From contig CM065303.1 in the NCBI GenBank assembly GCA_032871835.1, positions 20,462,001 to 20,526,000 of the forward strand: a DNA stretch of 64,000 nt, given 5' to 3'. The notes under the pieces are model-generated. The model did not search any database, had not been told where the DNA came from, and worked only from the letters and a program-made list of their open reading frames with translations. This document shows, one piece after another, positions 56,904 to 64,000 of the stretch. Position 1 is the first letter of the stretch. Each line of letters opens with the position of its first letter. The DNA comes from Dipteronia dyeriana. Lineage: Eukaryota; Streptophyta; Magnoliopsida; Sapindales; Sapindaceae. The translations under genes and the position numbers were made by a program.

Positions 56904-57923
56904 TCAAGAGTATACAAGCATATAATCTCTCGTTCTCTTGAGATACTTGAAAATATTCTTGACTGCCTTCGAGTGATTAGGACCAGGCTTCGATTGAAAC
57001 CTGTTAACTATGCTCACAACAAAACAAATATCTTGTCTAGTACAAAGCATTGCATACATGAGACTTCCAACTGTCGATGCATATGGAACCCTACTCATGA
57101 ATTGATCTTCATGCTCATTCTTAGGAACTTGTTCCTTAGAAAGTTTGATTCCATGTCTGAAAGGTAACATACCTTTATTGGAATCTTGTATGGAAAACCT
57201 AGACAATATTTTATCTATGTATGAAGCATGGGATAATGCAATCGATTTATTCTTTCTATCTCTTATGACTTGGATACCAAGAATATAACTTGCTCCTCCT
57301 AAGTCCTTCATATCAAACTGTTTTGCTAACCATTCTTTTATTGATGTCAATACACCTACATCGTTTTCGATGAGTAGTATATCATCAACGTAAAGATATA
57401 GGAAAACCAACTTGTCGCCTTTAATCCTTTTGTATGCACAAGGTTTATCAAGGTTTTGAATAAATCAAAAAAATTTCATGGCTTGATCGAACCTTATGTT
57501 CCAGGATCTGGATGCTTGCTTTAATCCATATATGGATCTTTGCAACTTGCATACCCTTTCCTCTTGGCCTTTTTCAATGAATCCTTCTGGTTGCATCATG
57601 TAGATGCTTTCATCAAGACTTCCATTAAGGAAAGTTTTCTTGACGTCCATTTGCCAAATCTCTAGGTCTAAAGATGCCGCAATGGATAAGAGAATCCTAA
57701 TAGATTTAAGCATGGCCACAAGAGAGAAGGTTTCTTTATAATCGGTTTCTTCCTTCTGTGTATAACCTTTAGCTACTGATCTAGCTTTAAAGGTTTCCAC
57801 ATTTCCATCCATTCCTCTTTTCCTCTTGTATACCCACTTGCACCCGATGGGTTTTATCCCTTTAGGCAGGTCTACAAGAGGCCAGACTTTGTTTTGGAAC
57901 GTAGATTCAATTTCGGATTGCAT
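56904..57923 (-). pseudogene. Copia element 4 reverse transcriptase
   Basis: The first part (57923-57465) has KPIGCKWVYKRKRGMDGNVE, FKARSVAKGYTQKEETDY, MDVKKTFLNGSLDESIYMMQ and YGLKQASRSWNIRFDQ. After a frame change at about 57440 the second part (57410-56904) has FLYLYVDDILLIENDVG with the YVDD catalytic box intact, then YASTVGSLMYAMLCTRQDIC. One frameshift is the main damage, so this is the best-preserved RT of the window. Confidence 0.88.
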
Positions 57924-58192
57924 TGCCTTTTACCAATGGCGACAATCAACATCTTCCATTACTTCCTTTTAAGTATAAGGATCATCGTCGATCGGAAGAT
58001 TTTCTACAGATTCTTCTAGACCGATGTATCTCTCAGGTTGTCTACTAACCCTCCCACTACGACTAGGTATGATAGATTGTTGATCTTATGTTGGTACGGA
58101 ATTTACAATTGGGCTTGGTTGCGAAACCTGTTGTGGAATTGTATCTCTTAAAAGTTCATTTAGGACAATTCTACTTTTAGGCACAAAATTAT

Positions 58193-59050
58193 TCATATAG
58201 TCCTTTTCCAGAAATTTGCATTTGTCGAAATAAATACTTTAAGATCTGAAGGACTATAAAAATAATATCCTTTTGTTCCTTTTGGATACCCTACAGATAT
58301 GCATGTTTCTAAACGGGACTCCATCTTTTCTGTCTTTCCTTTTAATACGTGCACAAGCCATCCAAATATCCTTAAGTGTTGTAAACTAGGCTTTCGCCCG
58401 GTCCAAAACTCATGCGGTGTTTTAGGAATCGACTTAGATGGTACATCGTTTAGAATGTACATGGCAGTTTGTAAAGCATATCCCCAAAAGGAATTAGGAA
58501 GCGTTGAATAACTCAACATAGACCTAACCATGTCCAAAATAGTTCTATTTCTCTTTTCTGCCATCCCATTTTATTGAATTGTACCTGATGCAGAAAACTG
58601 AGAAATTATGCCATTATCTATAAGATATTACTGAAACTCACAAGATAGATATTCTCCACCATGATCAGACCTCAAGATTTTTATGTGTTTCTCAAGCTGA
58701 TTTTCAACTTCAGCTTTAAATGCTTTGAACATGTCAAAAGCATCCTACTTATGTCTCATGAGATACACATAACCAAATCTTGAGTGATCATCCGTGAAAG
58801 TAATGAAGTACTTATATCCACCTCTATCTTGAATGCTCATAGGACCACACACATCAGTGTGTATCAATCCTAAACATTCGATGGCTCTTATGCCTTTGGT
58901 CGTGAATGACCTTTTGGTCATTTTACCTTCCAAACAAGATTCACAAGTTGGTAGATCATAAACCTTTAAGTCACTTAGAGGTCCGTCACTAACCATTCTT
59001 TTAATCCTATTAAGGTTAATATGACCTAAGCGTAAATGCCATAAGCAAGT
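58193..59050 (-). pseudogene. Copia element 4 integrase
   Basis: The GAG-pre-integrase and integrase start (58996-58745) has CESCLEGKMTKRSF, LIHTDVCGPM (first catalytic D) and FITFTDDHSRFGYVYLM. After a break the rest (58564-58193) has [20 protein letters not shown] (E of the triad followed by KRNRT), [16 protein letters not shown] and [18 protein letters not shown]. The middle part around the second D is in another frame at about 58650. Confidence 0.85.
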
Positions 59051-59095
59051 TTTATCTTTTGATAATTTTACTCTTTTATGACTAGGTTCCGTTGA

Positions 59096-59395
59096 TTATG
59101 TGTCTAACAAGTGAGAGATATTTCTATACAAATAGAATAAACCATTTTCCAATGTACCTTTGCAAAAAAAAATTTCATTCTTACTAATAATAAAAGCTTT
59201 ATTAAAACTAACTGAATAACCAAATTTATTTAAATAAGAAACTGAAATTAAATTCCTCTTGAATTGAGGTACATAATAAACGTCTATTAAATCTAAATGC
59301 CTATAAGAATCTAAATTGATTCTAATGTCTCCCATTACACTAGTAGGCACCAACGCTCCGTTGCCTAAATGCAAGTTGAATTCATTCACATTCAT
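59096..59395 (-). pseudogene. Copia element 4 region between protease and integrase
   Basis: The minus strand reads LGNGALVPTSVMGDIRINLD, YVPQFKRNLISVSYLNKFG and NGLFYLYRNISHLL, the usual segment between the copia protease and integrase. The protease active site itself (usual DSGA) is not intact upstream. Confidence 0.75.
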
Positions 59396-59990
59396 TCTAT
59401 TCCTTTGTCCTTTTTCACCACAAAGGAAACACTTTCCTTTGATCTTGGTTACTATCTTGGTCTCCTTCTAGGTAGGCCTAAATTGCTTTTTCTTATGTTG
59501 TTTCTTAACCTTCTGACGGGTCTTAACAGTAGCAACTTTACCAACCATATGAATCTCTTGACCCTTGCCTCTCACAAGAATCTTTTTGACGCTTTGAGCA
59601 AGGTGTATTCCTTATTGTTCAAGGTATAGTCCAACTTGAACTAATCAAAGGAATCCGACAGTGAATTGACAATCATGTCAATTTTCATCTCACCATCTAT
59701 CTCAACACCATTGAGTTCAGCAATGTTAAGATGTGCTATGACTTTCAACATGTGATCTTTCACAGACTATCCAGGTTTCATCCTAAGATTCATGAAAGCA
59801 GTCACTGCCTCTCTCTTAGTCGTCCTGGACTTTATAGCAAACATCTCTTCTAGAGACATCATTGGTACTCGTCTTTTTGCTCCTTAGTAGATTCATTAGT
59901 AGGAGTAGGTGGTTTAGGAATAGACAGAACGAACTTATGGCTTTTCAACTTGCAACAACAACCCAATTTTCCTTTTCCACTTGACATAAT
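59396..59990 (-). pseudogene. Copia element 4 gag, heavily broken
   Basis: Minus-strand pieces such as CFLCGEKG (about 59430), MIVNSLSDSF and MKPG/VKDHMLKV (59790-59640) recall Ty1/copia gag (UBN2 type), but stops occur every few dozen codons. Assignment rests on position and short words only. Confidence 0.5.
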
Positions 59991-60964
59991 ATCATCAGTT
60001 TAAGTATTATCTTTTAGGATGTTTGATTAGGGATGTTGTCATGATTTCTTTTTAATAACAAAAATTATATAATTAAACAATCATTATAAAGCACTTTCGA
60101 ATATTTATCTTGAATTAAATAAAATAATTCAATCGTAAAACTTCAACGGTGATCCAACACCCATAAATGTCACGCCTCTTTTGGGAGTTCACACCATTTA
60201 ATAGTTGGACTAGGTCCCACCGAATTGTTAACATAACAACCAACGTTTTCAATTTTAGCATTGTGATTTTATTAACAAGAACTCTTGGGAGGATATTAAT
60301 AAACTCACATTGAGTGTGTTACCAAGTTATCGACCTTCAATATAATCCCTCACGAATATCCCTCCTTTGAGAGTAGATATCGTTTGGGTTAATTGTCTAG
60401 TCTATCATTGTAAGGAAGTATCTTGCTAAATTCCATTCATGAATACCCCTTGGGGGGTTAATACACGAAACATAAAGCTCAACTAAACTTGGAGGGCGTA
60501 GGTGTTCCGAAGCACCTTCTCCCACTCAATTATTTAAGGCGTGTGATCAAATTCCAAAGATGATTTACCAAGTTATCTAGATGCCAATTAGATACCTAAA
60601 CCATTCAATGCATGTTCATACCAAAAGAGATATATGAGTGGAACTCCTATTCTATATGACATATTATCAAGCAACAACAAACATTGCAATATGTATAAAA
60701 ATATAAATAGCTACAATTTTGGTCCATCCTAGAAAAGCAAGTAAATTACTGTTAGGTTTTAGTTTGTGTTGGCATGAATTAAATATCAAAATGATGTTTA
60801 TTTGTAATGATTTAGTTGTTTAGGTTCATGATGATTCAAGCTTCAAGGAAGAAGAAACAACAAGTCAAAGCAAGAAGAAATAACAAGTCAAAGCAAGTTC
60901 TAAGTCTTCAAAGAGAAAGGATGCAATTTGGTTCTACAAAGGTAGTAAGATCTTATCTTTCTCT

Positions 60965-61150
60965 TACAAGGCTTAGGCACACACACACACACACACATAT
61001 CATACATTTGTGTCCTTGCATCGTTGTGCACCTTTAAAGGCACACACACACATATCATACATTTGTGTCTCTGTATCGTTATGCACCTTTATAGGCACAC
61101 ACATACAATTCATTCATATGTGTCCCTGTATCGTTGTGCACCATGTATAA
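60965..61150. repeat. Three 62-bp units with (CA)n in the solo LTR
   Basis: Units consist of AGGCACACACACA...CATACATTTGTGTC followed by a CTGTATCGTTGTGCACCTTTA-type end, at about 60974, 61038 and 61096. The first has the longest (AC)n run. Confidence 0.75.
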
Positions 61151-62689
61151 CACATTCACACACTTTAAGATGAATGCTCATGCATTGGTTTGGAAATAAC
61201 ATGTTTTGGAATATGCATGATTGGAAACTATCTCTATGTAGTTTGCTTTCTAGTGTGAATTGTGTTTGTGTGTGTATATATTTGTATAACATGGATATTG
61301 AACTTGGATTTAGTCTTAAATCATTCTTGATTGAGTTCCAGTCATTTTGGTTACTCATACTATTGATTTCAAGTTCTAAGTCAAAAGATACTACACTTTC
61401 AACTCATGTTTCATACATTGTCTTCGTCTTTATATATCGAGTCGAATCATTATTTTCTGGGTTGCGTATCTTATATTTCTATGTCCATGTTAGAGTTATG
61501 GTTTGTAATCTACAAACGGATTCAAATTTCGAGTTCGGAGGCCGGAGAACGGTCAAAGAACGTGAGGGAAGCGTAAGGGGAATGCAACATGACCAAAAGG
61601 CCATGAAGGTGTGCGTGCCCAAGATGGCGCGTGGCCATCTCGGCCGCACAACCTTGCTGCCCTGAGATGCTCACGCACCATCTCAGGGGGAGCACTTCCA
61701 AAGAAGGGCAATTTTGTCTTTTTATCTTTCTTCTTTCCCACTCCTTTATAATCTCTCTCCCTCTCACATTTCATTCTAAGAAGAAATTCAAATCAAGTGT
61801 GCATAATTTCTCTCTCTAATTTTTCTCACCTTCTAAACACCATAACTTCTTTATTTGAACTCTGATTTGAGTGATTTGAAGTTGAGAGTGTTCATCTATT
61901 CATCCTCCATCTTTTCTCTGAAGGTTTGAGTTAGTTTTGCTGCTGTTTTAGGTGTCTAATTATACAAAAACGGGACTGCACCTAAATCAACTAAGGTATT
62001 GATTTTCTCTCAAAGTTTTCTTTAAAAACTTGGTCAATTGCCTTGGGTTTTCTTCTTCTACATATATTTGTATATTGTGAGTGTTTTGATTTTTTTTTGG
62101 AACACTTTCAAAGCTAGATTGAATTTCAATTGAAATCATACATGTTGAGTTAGGTTTTGATTTTGCCTATGTTATCACATGTTTAGGATTGTATTGTGCT
62201 AGCTTTGATTCTAGGACTATTTGATGATCTTTGATTGATTGATTTTGAGAAAGATAGTTCCTCACATGTATTAGGCTCTCTTGGCCGAAATTATCACATA
62301 ATACATATGCTTATGTTCTTTTGAGCTATTCATGTGATTTGTTGAATCTATGATTAGGAATATGCTCTAGAACTTTTGCTTAAATCTATTTGACATTGTC
62401 GTATGATTTTAGCATGTTTTAGGTTTTTGTGATTTAAACTTGATCTTGTGATTTATTGATTTTATCTTGTGATTCAAGTTTAAACATATGCATGTATCTA
62501 GGTTTTGATTAATGTTGATCATATCTTACATAATCTAGATTGATTAAACATGCATGATTAACTAGACTATATGTGATTTGTACATTCATGCTCATGTCTA
62601 GTATTTTCCATAGGATGTGTTGATCATAGCATTCTATGTTGCGTGCTTGTTTGCGTTTTGCATTCATGATCACCTAGATGCCTTGTGAG

Positions 62690-63000
62690 AAGGAAGTCTT
62701 GACAATAGGTGTGAGACCTATGGTGTTGAGTACGAAGTCTTGGCAAGAGGTGTGAAGCCTCAGATTGTCGAGCAAGGAAGTCTTGGCTAGAGGTGTGAAG
62801 CCTTGGATAGTCGAGCAAGAAGTCTTGCCTAGATTTGGGAGAACTCAGATAGGTGAGCAAGGAAGTCTTGACTAGAGTCGGGAAGACTCAGATAGTTGAG
62901 CAAGAAGTCTTGCCTTGGGTCATGAGGATCCGGATAAGGTGAGCAAGGAAGTCTTGACAAGAGGTGTGAAACCTCAGATTGTTGAGCATAGGGCTGCAAC
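62690..63000. repeat. Minisatellite of about 48-bp units in the solo LTR
   Basis: At least six units of the form GAGCAAGGAAGTCTTG(A/G)C followed by AAGAGGTGTGAAGCCTCAGA and TTGTC/TAGTC. The variants G(A/G)AGTCTTGCCT alternate with GGAAGTCTTGACTAG, suggesting a two-unit higher-order period of about 95-100 bp. Confidence 0.75.
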
Positions 63001-63445
63001 TTCTAGAGTAGGATATGAGGGTAGTTTCTAGGTGAAGAGGTCACTTGAGAGGTTGTACTTGTCTTATCTACTAGTGGATTTTGTTTGCCGGTGGCTGCTA
63101 GCCCGTGGATGTTTCCTCTTCGGAGGTTTACCACATTATATCTTGTGTCAACTTTTCTCTATCCCTATCTCTTTCATATTAGTAATGTGGATATAACTCT
63201 TTATGTATGTTGACTTCCTTTCTTTAATATAGATTATGTATGTGTTACAATTACTTGTTTGTATCACACTTTACTTGTGTTCATATATTGATTAATTGTC
63301 TTTAATTAATATATATATATATTGTGATACAAGCAATCTAGAGAGACAAACTTTTGTCTGTTTCTAAGGGAGTCGAAAAAGGTGTCTAAACTATTCACCC
63401 CCCCTCTAGGTTAGCCTTGAGCATTTAACCGTGATTGTATTTTCA

Positions 63446-64000
63446 GTTACATATGTCTTAGAATACAAAAAACTCCTTTCTTTGCGAACAAGTCTTCACG
63501 CGACTTTCGTCGTTTGGACTCCCTCGGCTGCCTCTTATGGGTGTGCGCACCCTTGGCTCCCTCCCATGGGCGTGCTTAGCCCACAACCCCATAAAGGGCT
63601 GCAATGCACAGCCCATGGTTTCGATATGGCTGCCATGCACATCCCATGCCACAACAATCGTGGCTGCATGCTCTTCGCACTCACGTTTGTTGCTATGGCT
63701 TGAATGGTCCCAAACTATTCCAGTTGCTTCCAATTCTTCAAAACTTCAAGTCTTCAATACTTGAATGTATTACAGAAGAATTTTAAATAAAAAAAATACT
63801 GCATTTTTATTTATTTATTATTATTACAATATAGTGCAGTTTTTTTTATTGCAATAACAAAATAAAAAAACATAGCAACTACCAAGAAGGAAATTATGGC
63901 GATGATAGGAAACCCTTCTTATTACAATCCCAAAACAAAATACATTGAAATTCTATGACTAAAATTGAACAATAACAATCCACACATAAAACACACACAC
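63446..64000. other. Right end of window, probably copia element 4 or another LTR
   Basis: A GC-rich island (63500-63690) with repeated words CCCATGG, GGCTGC and ATGCACA in both orientations, then AT-rich sequence with (TTA)n. No gene recognised; its small overlapping ORFs look like chance. Confidence 0.35.

Larger units (their letters stand above)
56392..60749 (-). mobile_element. Copia element 4, internal region
   Basis: Minus-strand gag-pol in copia order (gag, protease, integrase, RT, RNase H) with frameshifts. The leader (59991-60749) carries no primer-binding site before the solo LTR at 60750, so the 5' end of the element probably resumes at 63446 and leaves the window. Confidence 0.75.
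60750..63445 (+). mobile_element. Solo-LTR candidate, 2696 bp, SIRE-like
   Basis: Begins TGTTAGGTTTTAG and ends TGTATTTTCA, flanked by ATTAC and GTTAC (60745-60749, 63446-63450), a near-perfect 5-bp duplication. TTTATAATC at about 61745 followed by a CT-rich leader fits U3-R. TATTCACCCCCCCTCTAGG near the end is like the text near the inner end of copia element 2 LTRs. No internal coding region is present, so an LTR-LTR recombination product is the simplest reading. It seems inserted in copia element 4. Confidence 0.55.

Noticed and set aside
61174..61767. 163-codon plus-strand ORF and two overlapping minus-strand ORFs in the solo LTR
   Set aside because: Fall in U3/R of the LTR; low-complexity and no family resemblance.
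62690..63000. Regular repeats resembling a CRISPR array
   Set aside because: Units are contiguous variants of one another without unique spacers; this is a minisatellite in a plant LTR.
1..64000. tRNA, rRNA or organelle-derived insertions
   Set aside because: No cloverleaf with a B-box, rRNA core or chloroplast/mitochondrial gene was recognised by eye; a tRNA or organelle search would be decisive.

Overview
This is a TE-saturated stretch of a flowering-plant nuclear genome, most likely a eudicot (inference). It is AT-rich and spliced. It holds a plant EF-1alpha gene with a leader intron and tef1/telo promoter boxes, a plant type I O-methyltransferase, and Ty1/copia, Ty3/gypsy, Tourist, hAT, CACTA and Mutator-type elements. 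Only one gene looks intact: EF-1alpha at 12942-14384.

Layout. 1-301: remnant of a hAT-type MITE. About 302-9161: tandem LTR-internal-LTR-internal-LTR array. Its LTR promoters point right, but its only recognisable protein (a 'putative gypsy type transposon' family) is coded on the opposite strand. 10334-11837: two adjacent 750-bp Tourist-like MITEs ending 60 bp before the EF-1alpha promoter boxes. 15558-23240: an imperfect palindrome whose arms each carry a U6 snRNA relic and an O-methyltransferase exon-1 relic. One arm is split by a Ty1/copia element (16926-22397).

23586-42332 (minus strand): a COMT-type O-methyltransferase pseudogene. Its four exons still add up to 1092 nt, 364 codons in frame, but there are three nonsense codons and a hAT MITE sits in exon 2. 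Its last intron has grown from about 260 bp to 15.7 kb through a CACTA element and a Mutator-like element that carries a 9.6-kb Athila-like Ty3/gypsy element. That gypsy element lacks reverse transcriptase and RNase H, joins protease to integrase in one frame, and carries a broken LOG (cytokinin-activating enzyme) copy and a small Cys-containing ORF.

42573-49703: a split Tourist-like MITE containing a SIRE-type copia element reduced to gag and protease. 50068-50640: a CACTA-like remnant. 51.5-64 kb: a truncated copia gag (plus strand), a 1-kb inverted LTR pair, a largely complete but frameshifted minus-strand copia element, and a 2.7-kb solo-LTR candidate holding two minisatellites.

Apart from EF-1alpha, nothing here looks able to make a functional protein. 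The main value is in the nesting order, the gene fragments carried by elements, and inverted repeats that could feed small-RNA pathways.
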